NCBI RefSeq assembly: GCF_000372745.1
Contig: NZ_KB889703.1
Span: forward strand, 1 to 53,347
DNA length: 53,347 nt
From: Embleya scabrispora DSM 41855
GTDB lineage: Bacteria; Actinomycetota; Actinomycetes; Streptomycetales; Streptomycetaceae
Direction of reading: 5' to 3'
In this document: positions 8,551-16,861 of the stretch, piece after piece
Layout of the letters: each line of letters opens with the position of its first letter
How positions within the stretch are numbered: the stretch's first letter is position 1
Notes under the pieces: model-generated
What the model saw: the letters and a program-made list of their open reading frames with translations, nothing else
Database searches by the model: none
Told to the model about the DNA's origin: nothing
Made by a program: the position numbers and the translations under genes

Positions 8551-8985
8551 TCAGGTGGCGGTGATGGTCTTGCGGGCGAGGGTGCGCAGTGAGGCGAGGC
8601 GGGGGCCGGGTGGGCCGTGGTAGACGGCGTTGGTGCAGATGGCGATGTAGCGGCCGGTGGTGGGGGCGAGGAAGAGGCTCGTGCCGGTCCAGCCGTGGTG
8701 GTAGACGACGTTGCCGTCGTCCGCGACCAGCCACGCGAGTCCCCGGTCGAGGCCCGGTTCGATCGGGGCCTGGGGCGCGCGGGAGGTGGTGAGCCAGGTG
8801 TGGAGCGGGTGTTCGGGGTCGAGGAGGTGTTCGGCGTAGCCGGCGAGGTCGTTCGCGGTGGTGAAGGTGCCGGCGTGGCCGGCGGTGCCGCCGAGGAGGG
8901 CGGCGTTGTCGTCGTGGACGCCGCCCCAGATCCGGGGTGCCCCGGTGAGGCGCTGTTCCGTGGGTGCGACGTGCGAGTGCGTGTC
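8551..8985 (-). pseudogene. Serine beta-lactamase/DD-peptidase-type hydrolase, 5' truncated
   Basis: The C-terminal 145 residues of a class C beta-lactamase-like serine hydrolase. Recognisable parts are VHDDNAALLGGTAGHAGTF, DLAGYAEHLLD and the third active-site motif region YHHGWTGTSLFLAP (HxG in place of KTG, normal for this family). The SxxK nucleophile motif and the YxN motif are missing, since a full protein has about 350 residues. Upstream the frame runs on with unrelated residues over the promoter of the ku stub on the other strand, so the break lies near 8990. The intact 3' half leads directly into murB. Confidence 0.75.
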
Positions 8986-9094
8986 CGACTCGCCTCGCCG
9001 GCCTCGGTCGATGACGAAGCGTTCCTGGCCACCACCGCACCGATCCCATACGCTCGAAAAGCGGTCATTTTGTGTCATTTGGCAAGGAGTGTGT

Positions 9095-9208
9095 ATGCGG
9101 GCGACATGGAAGGGGTCCGTCTCATTCGGGTTGGTGAGCATCCCGGTCGAGTTGTATCCCGCAACCGTTTCGGAGAGTCGCTCCGCTGCGCATCAGGTTC
9201 ACGTGTAG
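9095..9208 (+). pseudogene. ku: Stub of the NHEJ protein Ku
   Basis: The first 37 residues of bacterial Ku are present: MRATWKGSVSFGLVSIPVEL, then HQVHV and a TAG at 9206-9208. The ATG at 9095 is preceded by a fine ribosome-binding site (AAGGAG, about seven bases upstream). Bacterial Ku has about 270-320 residues and continues past HQVH with the core beta-barrel; none of that follows here. The stub still looks translatable but cannot form the DNA-encircling ring. It marks a rearrangement point between unrelated genes. Confidence 0.8.
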
Positions 9209-9319
9209 GTTCTCGTTTTTCGTTGCGTCTCGTCTCACTCCGACCAGGCATTCTTCACCCTGTTCCGCCCCGTGCCGGAGGGTTGCGGTCTCAACGATGA
9301 CGGCTCTGACTCGTTGTGA

Positions 9320-9688
9320 TCACGGCATGCCGGGACGGTTCTCTTGATTTCGGACTTCGAGCAGCCGGCGAAGGCGCCGGATCTCCGCAACGAGGCGGGG
9401 GATGTCGTGGCGGGCGTTGGCGATGAACTGGGCGTTCTCGTCCCAGCGTTTGTCGGCGACGTCGACGTAGCGTGGGTCCTGGACGAGGGTCGCGGCCACG
9501 ATTTGTTCATGGTCGAAGTCCGGCCAACGCTCACCGAGCCCGGTGTCCGGGACAGTGCTGACGGCGACGAAGCTCATGGCTTCGTCGTCGTCGAGTTGTC
9601 GCACGTGCCATGGACCGGGGGTCGTGGCCGCGGCGAGTTCCTCGATCTCGGTGAGGTCTTCGTCGGTGAGAGGCTCGGAAGTATCCAT
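9320..9688 (-). CDS. Conserved hypothetical protein
   Basis: A 122-residue acidic protein with ELAAATTPGPWHVRQLDDDE near the N-terminus, then WDENAQFIANARHDIPRLVA and a basic helical tail (EIRRLRRLLEVR). The motif order (TPGPW... FIANAR.D.P.LV) is known from many short actinomycete and phage-related hypotheticals. The ATG at 9688 is chosen because residues upstream are low-complexity and lack conservation. The C-terminal heptad-like segment may form a coiled coil. No function is known to me. Confidence 0.7.
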   Translation of the reverse strand: MDTSEPLTDEDLTEIEELAAATTPGPWHVRQLDDDEAMSFVAVSTVPDTGLGERWPDFDHEQIVAATLVQDPRYVDVADKRWDENAQFIANARHDIPRLVAEIRRLRRLLEVRNQENRPGMP

Positions 9689-10910
9689 CCGGACGTCGGC
9701 TCCTTGCTTTCGAACATGGTTGCGTGAACCATGCCTCGGCGCGGACCGGGACGGCCAGGGAGAATTCGCCGACGCAGATGGGATGGAGTAGGAATCGGCC
9801 GGGTTGGATGGGATGGTGCTCGGCACCTCGTCTCGCTCCGGCGAGTCACGGTCGTCCCGTTGAGGCTCGTGATCAGCGCCATCGATCACGCTCCGGTCGG
9901 CACGACGCAGGCTCACCGTTCCCGAGGCCGCCCTCACCCGCCACGATCCGTCCCCGCACCTGTGGTCGACACCGCCGACTGTGATTCACGGTGCCGGCGG
10001 CGGGGCGGCCTTGGTCGGGAGCGAGGTCGCCCCGACCACTGGCGTGTCACACGGCGACCAACTGCCGCCGGCGGTCACGGTCTTCGTTCCCCGCGTCCTG
10101 CTGCTTGATCGGCTGGGTTCGCAAGTAGTTGTCCCGGAGCGGTGTTTCGGAAGGCCCGGTCGCCCAGGGCCGGTTGATCCGGCTGGTGACCTCGGGTTCG
10201 TCCTCGGGGCGCGAGGCAACGAAAGGTCGGCCGCCGACTCGTTGGCGTATGGGATGTGAAGAGGTCCGAGATGCGGTGAGGCTGTCGGCGAGCGCCGAAG
10301 CCCGGTGAAGGAGACCGAGGCGTTCTCCCCCTGGAGCGCGGTGTGGTCGCCGCCGTCGACCGGTGCGTGCCCACCGCGACCGCCCGGTGCGGAACGCCGG
10401 AGTGGAGCCCCGCCCGCCGGCCGGCCCCGAGGTCGGTGACGGGCCTGGTGCCGGTCACAGGCCGCGGCGTCGAAACCGTTCACCTCGAGCAGCTACCGAA
10501 GCCGACGCGGAGACCTTGCACCGACTTCGCGACCGCCGCGGTCCCGCGGATCGCCGGCTTCGTCTCCCGCTCCGGAACCCCGGCCGTCACCGCCACGCCG
10601 GCCCGGGGCCGGGACGAAGTACGAGGGGTGGAAACCGCGGCCCGCCCCGAGACGGCGGAGCCGGCCGAGAGGGTTACCGGCTCGGGGTGTCGATCGTCTC
10701 GTGAATCCCCCGTTTCCCTTCGTCCCGGAGAGAGCCGGGACGCGTCGCGCCCGAGTCGGGAAACCCCCGACGCAGTCGGCACCGGCGAACTCGGCCGTAC
10801 CGGAGACGGTCCGGGTGTACGACCCGTGACTCCCGTCCTGGAAATCGAGCTTGGCGGTCCGACGGCCGAGGTAGACCCAGGGCGGCGGACCGCGGCCCGA
10901 AGGCGGTTGG
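9689..10910. other. 1.2-kb stretch without a recognised gene
   Basis: Both strands hold only open frames rich in Arg, Pro, Ser and Thr that look like GC-driven artefacts. No domain, RNA gene or repeat was recognised. The 3' end of the regulator gene begins at 10911. This is probably degraded gene material. Confidence 0.5.
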
Positions 10911-11798
10911 CTAGCTGTTCCGTCTCCGAGAGGGTGAGACGGGCGCCGTCTCGCCGGATCCGACGGACGGGCCGGAGGCGAGGTCGAGGAGCGTCATCTT
11001 GTCGTGGTCCGGGCTGCCGGGCGGCGCCATGTAGATGACGAGGCGCTGGCCTTGTGCTCGGTTGAGGGACAGCCCTTCGTGTGAGAGCGTCATCGTGCCG
11101 ACCTCCGGGTGTCGGAGCGTCTTCTCGCCGTCGCCGATCGTGTGCACTTCGTACCGCTCCCAGAGCCGGTTGAAGTCGGGGCTCTTGACGATTAGCTCAC
11201 CTACGAGTGCGGCGAGATCCGGGGCATCCGGATCGGTGCCGGCGATCGCCCGCAACTGGGCGACGCACCCCTTGGCCTTCTGTTCCCAGTCCGTCCACAG
11301 CTCGCGGGCAGCCGGGTGCAGGAAGGTGTACCGGACGGTGTTGCGCTGCCGCTCCGGCCAGTCGGTGATGCCGTGGAGCAGCCGCAGCCCGCCGGGGTTG
11401 GCCGCCAGCAGGTCGTTGGTGCGGCTCACGACGTACGCCGGGTTGGGCCGGAGCGTCTCCAGAAGCTGCGTGAGGGTCGGACGGACCCGCCGTGACGGCA
11501 GGGGACGGGGCTCGGATGCACGCCGCGCCGCGCGCGCCGCCAGCTCGTGCAGGAAGCCGCTCTCCTCCTGGTCGAGGCGGAGCGCGTTGGCCAGCGCCTC
11601 GACCACGGAGGGGCTCGGATGGGTCTCCTTGCCGCGTTCCAGACGTATGTAGTAGTCGATGCTCACACCGGCCAGCGCCGCCAGCTCTTCCCGGCGCAGA
11701 CCCGGCGTACGGCGCGTGCCGGTTCCGGCGGGCAGTCCGACGTCTGCCGGGCGTACGTCGCCACGGCGAGCCCGCAGGAACTTCCCGAATTCGGTCAT
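10911..11798 (-). CDS. XRE-family transcriptional regulator with MmyB-like domain
   Basis: A 295-residue regulator. Residues about 5-75 form a helix-turn-helix (FGKFLRARRG... RREELAALAGVSIDYYIRLE RG). The remainder is the MmyB-like ligand-binding domain typical of Streptomyces regulators (LLETLRPNPAYVVSRTNDLL, AANPGGLRLL, FLHPAARELW, TLSHEGLSL). The ATG at 11798 is used because the helix-turn-helix starts directly after it. It is divergent from an MFS drug exporter with 125 bases between them, the usual layout for a local regulator of that exporter. Ligand and operator are unknown. Confidence 0.88.
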   Translation of the reverse strand: MTEFGKFLRARRGDVRPADVGLPAGTGTRRTPGLRREELAALAGVSIDYYIRLERGKETHPSPSVVEALANALRLDQEESGFLHELAARAARRASEPRPLPSRRVRPTLTQLLETLRPNPAYVVSRTNDLLAANPGGLRLLHGITDWPERQRNTVRYTFLHPAARELWTDWEQKAKGCVAQLRAIAGTDPDAPDLAALVGELIVKSPDFNRLWERYEVHTIGDGEKTLRHPEVGTMTLSHEGLSLNRAQGQRLVIYMAPPGSPDHDKMTLLDLASGPSVGSGETAPVSPSRRRNS

Positions 11799-11923
11799 GT
11801 CGTCATTCTGCCGGCGTGTGATCAGGGGTCCAGCCCGGAGCCTGACCCTGTTGCACCCACCTATGGCGCACCCCGGGAGATCACGGTCTGCCTCGCCCTC
11901 GCGAGCCTCACCAGTCTGGACGG

Positions 11924-13309
11924 ATGACCACTCTCGAACCAGTCCGCGCCGTACAGGATGCCCGGCAACGCACGGCCGCACCGAAGCTGATCCTGGCGAC
12001 CACGTTCATGGGCATCTTTCTGCTCAACCTCAACACCATGGCGATGAACGTGGCGCTGCCCGCGATCGCGCGGACCTTCGGCGGCAGCACGGCGGGGCTG
12101 CAATGGATCGTGGACGCCTACACGCTGATGTTCGCCGCACTCCTGCTTTCCTCGGGCACGCTCTCCGACCGCATAGGGGCGAGCCGCGCGTACGGCGCCG
12201 GCGTCGCGGTCTTCACGATCGCCTCGGCGGCCTGCGGACTGGCGCCGGGGCTGGGCGAGCTGATCGCCGCCCGCCTGATCCAGGGGAGCGCGGCGGCGAT
12301 CATGCTGCCCTCCTCGCTGGCCCTCGTCCGGCAGGCCTTCCCAAACGCGGCCGAACGGGCACGGGCCATCGCGCTGTGGACCGTTGGCGGAGCCGTCGCG
12401 GTTGCCGCCGGCCCGGTGGCCGGCGGGGTGCTGTCCAGCACTCTGGGCTGGCGGGCGATCTTCGTCGTCCACCTGCCCGTCGGCATCGCCACCCTCGCGG
12501 TGTTGACCCGCGTGGAGCGCTCGCCGCGCCGTGCCACGCCGCTCGATCCGTACGGTCAGCTCACGGCGATCGTCGCGCTCGCGGCGCTCACCTTCGCGGT
12601 GATCGACGGAGGGGAGAACAGCTTCGGCGAGCCCGTGGTGCTGGGCTGCCTGGGGCTCGCCGCGGTGGCGACGGCCGCGTTCATCATGATCGAGGCACGT
12701 ACCGCCGCGCCGTTGGTCCCGCTCGACCTCTTCCGTTCGCGCACGGTGACGGTTTCGGTCGCGATCGGCTTCGTCGTCAATGCCGCGTTCTACGGGCTGG
12801 TGTTCGTGCTGAGCCTGTTCTTTCAGGACGTTCTGAACCTGTCCGGCATGGCCGCGGGGCTCATGTTCCTACCGATGATGGCCGTGATCGCCGGAGCCAA
12901 CCTGGCCTCGGCCAGGGCTGCGGCACGCTTTGGGCCGCGGATGCCGATCGCCATGGGACAAGCGATCTTCGCGCTGGCGATGATCGGCCTGCTCTGGATC
13001 GACGAGGGCACCAGCAGACCGGTGATCGCGGCGATGCTCATCCCGGTCGGCCTCGGCCTGGGTTTCCTCGTACCTTCCCTGACCGCCATCCTGCTGAACG
13101 ACATCGCCGCAGATCGGGCCGGAATGGCCGCCGGGATCCTGAACTCCTTCCGGCAGACGGGCGGCGCGCTCGCCGTGGCCGTCTTCGGAGCCTTGGTCGC
13201 GGACCGGGGTGAGTTCATGGTGGGCCTGCGGGTAGCCTTGTGCGTCGCGGCTGTGATGCTGATAGCCACCACGGCCGCAGCCTGCATGCTGCCGCGCAGC
13301 CGTAGCTGA
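11924..13309 (+). CDS. MFS multidrug exporter, DHA2 (EmrB/QacA) type
   Basis: A 461-residue membrane protein with about 14 predicted helices. It carries the DHA2 signature at the first loops: FLLNLNTMAMNVALPAIA, then LQWIVDAYTLMFAALLLSSG and LSDRIGASRAYGAG (motif A-like). These proteins export hydrophobic drugs by proton antiport in the cytoplasmic membrane. It is transcribed away from the XRE/MmyB regulator at 10911-11798, which probably controls it. It is 3.5 kb from the peptide cluster and interrupted from it by relics, so a role in exporting that product is possible but not favoured. Confidence 0.9.
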   Translation: MTTLEPVRAVQDARQRTAAPKLILATTFMGIFLLNLNTMAMNVALPAIARTFGGSTAGLQWIVDAYTLMFAALLLSSGTLSDRIGASRAYGAGVAVFTIASAACGLAPGLGELIAARLIQGSAAAIMLPSSLALVRQAFPNAAERARAIALWTVGGAVAVAAGPVAGGVLSSTLGWRAIFVVHLPVGIATLAVLTRVERSPRRATPLDPYGQLTAIVALAALTFAVIDGGENSFGEPVVLGCLGLAAVATAAFIMIEARTAAPLVPLDLFRSRTVTVSVAIGFVVNAAFYGLVFVLSLFFQDVLNLSGMAAGLMFLPMMAVIAGANLASARAAARFGPRMPIAMGQAIFALAMIGLLWIDEGTSRPVIAAMLIPVGLGLGFLVPSLTAILLNDIAADRAGMAAGILNSFRQTGGALAVAVFGALVADRGEFMVGLRVALCVAAVMLIATTAAACMLPRSRS

Positions 13310-13646
13310 CAGGACGGTGACGGGGATGTCTGGCGCGGGCCCGGTAATCGTCAACCGCCCGCTTGTCCAGCAGAGTACTCAGCACCTGCTCGGCTGAACC
13401 CGGTGAACCTGCGCCGGCGCCCTCGGCCACCCCACCGGCGGACCGTAGGATCGAATCCACGTCACCGCCGCCGTACGCACCACCCCATCCGCGCGGCTCG
13501 AACAGACCCACCCCGGCGCCCTCATCGTCATGCCTGGGGCACCTTGCGTCCGGGCGAAGCGCAGGTGTGGGAGGTGTCGATCGTGGGCGCGGTCGGGCGA
13601 TCACCATTCGCCCGGCGCCGGTGGTGTCGGGTCGGGTCGCAGTATC
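13310..13646. other. Intergenic stretch between convergent genes
   Basis: About 340 bases between the ends of the MFS exporter and the lipoprotein gene. No coding pattern and no obvious strong terminator hairpin was found by eye. Confidence 0.4.
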
Positions 13647-14333
13647 TCACTCGGGGGTGTAGTCGGCGCAGGCGAGTAGAAAGCCCTTGGGGGCTTGGGC
13701 GTTGGGGACGGCGGCGGCGATGACGCATCCGCGCGGCAGGACGGGCCGGGTGGGCGGTCGCGGTCGGGTGTCGGCCGGGTCGTGCCGGGTGGTCGCCGCG
13801 GCGTACGCCCGGCCGAGTTCGCGGGCCGCCAGGTATTCCGAGCAACTCGGTTGTGACTCGTGGGCGAAGCAGCCGTGGTCGGCGGCCTTGACCACGCGGT
13901 CGGATCGTGGGTCGAGGCCGCGTGCGCGCAGTATGCGGGCCTTCTCCAGGGCGGCGTTGGTCTCGGCGATGGAGGGTTGGGCGGGCATGCGCGGGATTGC
14001 CGGTCCGGCAGGGGCGCGGGTCCCGCCGGCCGCCGTCGGGGCGTCCTCGACGGCGGGCGCTGCGGGCGGCGGCTCGGCTTGCGCGGGAGCGCCCGTGCCG
14101 GCCGTCGGGGAACCGGGAGTCGTCGCCCCGGACGGTGGGGGGTCGACCGCGTCGGGGCCCGGTGTCGGCGGTTTCGTCCCGGTCTCCTGTGCCGCTTCCG
14201 CGCGGGGGTGGCGGTCCTGGGTCTGCGTGCACGCGGCCGTCATCAGGACCGCGCTTGTCGCGACGACAACGGCGACGATGCGTCCGGTCACGGCATCGGC
14301 GCCGATACGGCCGATGCGTCGCGCGCGGTTCAT
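13647..14333 (-). CDS. Putative secreted lipoprotein
   Basis: A 228-residue protein with a lipoprotein signal: basic N-terminus, hydrophobic stretch VAVVVATSAVLMTAA and a lipobox ending at Cys (LMTAAC, about residue 35). A long Pro/Ala/Gly/Thr-rich linker follows (residues 40-125), then a small domain with four cysteines (DHGCFAHESQPSCSEY and a later CVIAA...LLACADY) that could form two disulfides. The ATG at 14333 follows GAGGAG. It would sit on the outer face of the membrane. The domain is not recognised. The gene's upstream end abuts an IS5-type relic. Confidence 0.75.
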   Translation of the reverse strand: MNRARRIGRIGADAVTGRIVAVVVATSAVLMTAACTQTQDRHPRAEAAQETGTKPPTPGPDAVDPPPSGATTPGSPTAGTGAPAQAEPPPAAPAVEDAPTAAGGTRAPAGPAIPRMPAQPSIAETNAALEKARILRARGLDPRSDRVVKAADHGCFAHESQPSCSEYLAARELGRAYAAATTRHDPADTRPRPPTRPVLPRGCVIAAAVPNAQAPKGFLLACADYTPE

Positions 14334-14339
14334 GATGTG

Positions 14340-14969
14340 ACTCCTCGATGGATGAACTCGGCGTGTCCGCCGGGGAGATCATGCCGGGTAGGAGCAGAGG
14401 AAGCGACAGGGAATCCGCTCTCCTGTTCATCCGGCGTCCGAAGGCCCCTCGCCAGAGTGGCTTCCGGCCCTGTTCGCAAGCCAGATAAATCTTCGTCGTC
14501 AGCCCGCCGCGCGAGCGCCCGAGTGCGTGGTCGTCGGGCTCGACGGCGACACCGCCGGGCGGCTCCCTCTGGAGTGCCCCTTTTTGCGGGCCCCGGCGGC
14601 GTGTTGGTGCGCGCGGCAGATCGTGGAGTCGACGTTGACGTCCCAGGTGATCGGTCCCTGTGCGTCGGCCTCGGCCTGGAGTCGCTCCAGGACGCGTTTC
14701 CAGGTGCCGTCGCGTTGCCATCGACGGAACAGGCCGTAGACCGTCTGCCACGGCCCGTACCGCTCCGGAACGTCACGCCACGGAACCCCGGCCCGCGTCC
14801 GCCACCGGATCCCGTCGATCAGCTGCCGTTTCGTCCGTATCGGTGGCCTTCCGGACTTGACGCCGACCGGCAACAGCGGTTCCAGGCGCGCCCATTGACC
14901 ATCCGTCAGATCTCCCCGTCCCACACGATGATCATGACAGATCAAGATCAACTTCTGAAACAGGCCCTA
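14340..14969 (-). mobile_element. Truncated IS5-family insertion sequence
   Basis: The transposase N-terminus reads LTDGQWARLEPLLP, GRPPIRTKRQLIDGIRWRTR and AGVPWRDVPERYGPW (14951 downwards), with WDVNVDSTICRAHQH leading to the first catalytic Asp. The frame then shifts, and RSRGGLTTKIYLACEQGRKP continues in another frame near 14460-14530, after which the sequence decays before the lipoprotein gene. The outer end near 14948-14969 has the terminal repeat GGCCTGTTTCAGAAGTTGAT. The other end is missing. The two frames may reflect either programmed frameshifting or decay; the lost 3' end makes it non-functional either way. Confidence 0.8.
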
Positions 14970-15178
14970 GGGGTGGTCGTGTCGACGACCAGGGGGCACT
15001 CGTTGTCGGGAGAAGCGCCCTGGTACATCGACAACAGGTCCTTGTTGTCCCCTCCCCACGGGTTCGCATGCAACTGCATCAAAGGGATCCACACTTCGTC
15101 GTTCGTCAGGTCCTCGATGGGGGTGTAAACGAGCGAGTTCGCCGGCGCACCATGCGGGCTGAGGCGGTCCCGGACACG
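14970..15178 (-). pseudogene. dndC: dndC fragment cut by the IS5-type element
   Basis: On the minus strand from 15178 the frame reads SLVYTPIEDLTNDEVW, HANPWGGDNKDLLSMYQGAS and NECPLVVDTTTP. This is the internal part of DndC, the PAPS-reductase-like sulfurtransferase protein of DNA phosphorothioation (PIED(W/L)..DEVW, NPWG.DN.DL, ECPLVVDT(S/T)TP are its hallmarks). The frame then runs into the IS terminal repeat (RACFR and a stop), so the insertion removed the Cys-rich C-terminus. An in-frame stop at 15179 removes the N-terminal PP-loop half as well. No other dnd gene is in the window. Confidence 0.8.
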
Positions 15179-15500
15179 TCACAGAGGCCCTGAGCCACCT
15201 GGAGAGTGCGGCTACTCGCACCGGTGCCGATCACGCATCGGCGCCGGCGCTTGGGTCCGGGTGAGGCTGGTGGCCGTTGCGGGTCGTGATCGTCGGCCGG
15301 GCCGGAGCGGGTCGCCGCGGAGTTCGGTACCCGCGGACTGCTCGACGGCTACCGACGCGGGCAACGTCCTCACCCGGATCCGGGTGCTCACCACGAATCG
15401 GGCGGACGGGTCGAATGCGCCGTCGACGTGTTGGTGCCTGCCGGGCGCCATCCCTCTCGTCTCCCGTTCGTCGGGGCCGGCCGGCTGCCAGACTGGGGCG
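15179..15500. other. Region upstream of the MFS exporter
   Basis: About 320 bases with no recognised gene. A minus-strand open frame (roughly 15212-15450) has no start context or known motif. Promoter elements for the MFS gene at 15501 should lie here, but none is clear by eye. Confidence 0.4.
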
Positions 15501-16802
15501 GTGACTACGGCGAAATCGGCGGCATCGCAGGGGCTTCCGGCGTCGAGGCTGGGCAGGAAGTTCACGCTGCTGTGGTCGGCCTCGTCGGTCTCCGCCGTGG
15601 GTGACGGCATGCGGGACGCGGCCCTGCCCTTGTTGGCCGCCACGGTGTCGTCGTCACCGAGCGCCGTGGCGTTGGTGACGGTGGCCGGAACGCTGCCCTG
15701 GCTGGTGATGTCCTTGGTGGGGGGTGTCCTGGCCGACCGGTTCGACCGGCGGCGCCTGATGTGGCAGGTCGACCTGGTGCGCGCCGTGGTGGTCCTGGGC
15801 TTCGCCGCGTGGGTGCTGGTCGCGAGCCCGCCGTTGGTGGTGCCGGCCCTGCTGGCCTTCGTGCTCGGATGCGGCGAGACGGTCTTCGTCAACGCGTCCA
15901 CGTCCGCCCTGCCGGATGTGGTGCGGCCCGAGCAACTCGAGGCCGCCAACGGTCGTCTGGAGGGCGGTCTCATCGTCGGCGGACACTTCGTCGGCCCGCT
16001 GCTGGGCTCCGCCCTGTTCGTCGTCGGCGCGGGGTACCCGTTCGCCGTGGACGGCGTCTCCTTCGTCCTGGCCGCCGCGCTGGTGGCCGCGTTGGGTCGG
16101 TCGAGCGCGAGCACGCCGTCACCTCGTCGCCCGGTGGCGGCGGACATCCGCGAGGGCGTTCGCTGGACCTGGACGCACCGCGGGATCCGGCTGCTGGCCA
16201 TCGTGGCCGCAGTGGCGTCGATGGCCTTCTATCTGGCGGTCACCATGCTGGTGCTGCTGTTGACGAAGACCCTGGGGGCGTCGCCCGTGGCGTACGGCAT
16301 GGTGTTGGCCTCGGGTGCCGTCGGCGGAGCGTTGGCCGGCGTCACCTCGGGCCGGCTGCGCAACCGCCTCGGCCTGACGGCCAGAATCGGTCTGTCCTTC
16401 TTCCTGATGGGAGCCTCACTGCTGGGTCTGGGGGTCGGCTCCTCCGTGGCCTTGGCGGCCGTCTTGTATGCCGTGGCCAGTTTCGGTGTGGTGACCTGGA
16501 ACGTGCAGGTGGTCTCCCTCAGGCAACGGGTCGTACCGCGTCGGCTTCTCGGTCGGGTCAACAGCTGCTACCTGTTGCTGAGCCGTCTGGGGATCTTGGT
16601 CGGCGCCGGGCTCAGCGGCTGGCTCGGTTCCGCGTTCTCCGTGCGCACCCCCGCCATTCTCGGCGGTGTCGTCCTGCTCGCGTCCCTCGTCGTGGTCCCC
16701 AGGTTGGCGAGTCTCGAGGCGGTTCGAAGCCGACCCGCCGGACTCGACGGCGCAGCCGATCCGGATCCGGATCCGGTCGACGATCCGACGCTCCCCCGGT
16801 GA
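15501..16802 (+). CDS. MFS exporter (MFS_3 / enterobactin-exporter type)
   Basis: A 433-residue membrane protein with 10-12 predicted helices. Motifs of the MFS_3 group are present: LLWSASSVSAVGDGM at the first helix, GGVLADRFDRRRLM (motif A) and VSLRQRVVPRRLLGRVNS before the last helices. The GTG at 15501 is chosen since hydrophobic and conserved sequence begins about 20 residues later. It converges on the 4-alkylproline operon, whose last gene ends 60 bases away. Exporters of this group often sit in peptide antibiotic and siderophore clusters, so it is a plausible exporter of the cluster product or of an intermediate. Confidence 0.85.
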   Translation: MTTAKSAASQGLPASRLGRKFTLLWSASSVSAVGDGMRDAALPLLAATVSSSPSAVALVTVAGTLPWLVMSLVGGVLADRFDRRRLMWQVDLVRAVVVLGFAAWVLVASPPLVVPALLAFVLGCGETVFVNASTSALPDVVRPEQLEAANGRLEGGLIVGGHFVGPLLGSALFVVGAGYPFAVDGVSFVLAAALVAALGRSSASTPSPRRPVAADIREGVRWTWTHRGIRLLAIVAAVASMAFYLAVTMLVLLLTKTLGASPVAYGMVLASGAVGGALAGVTSGRLRNRLGLTARIGLSFFLMGASLLGLGVGSSVALAAVLYAVASFGVVTWNVQVVSLRQRVVPRRLLGRVNSCYLLLSRLGILVGAGLSGWLGSAFSVRTPAILGGVVLLASLVVVPRLASLEAVRSRPAGLDGAADPDPDPVDDPTLPR

Positions 16803-16861
16803 CCGGGCACCGCTTTCCGCAAGGCCGGGCGCGACTCCCACGGCGCCCGTCCCGTCCACGG

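Noticed and set aside
9981-10259. Plus-strand frame of 92 residues as a candidate gene
   Set aside because: No similarity, no ribosome-binding site and no conserved features.
15212-15450. Minus-strand frame upstream of the MFS exporter as a possible small gene
   Set aside because: No ribosome-binding site, no motif, and Arg/Pro-rich composition typical of GC-rich artefacts.
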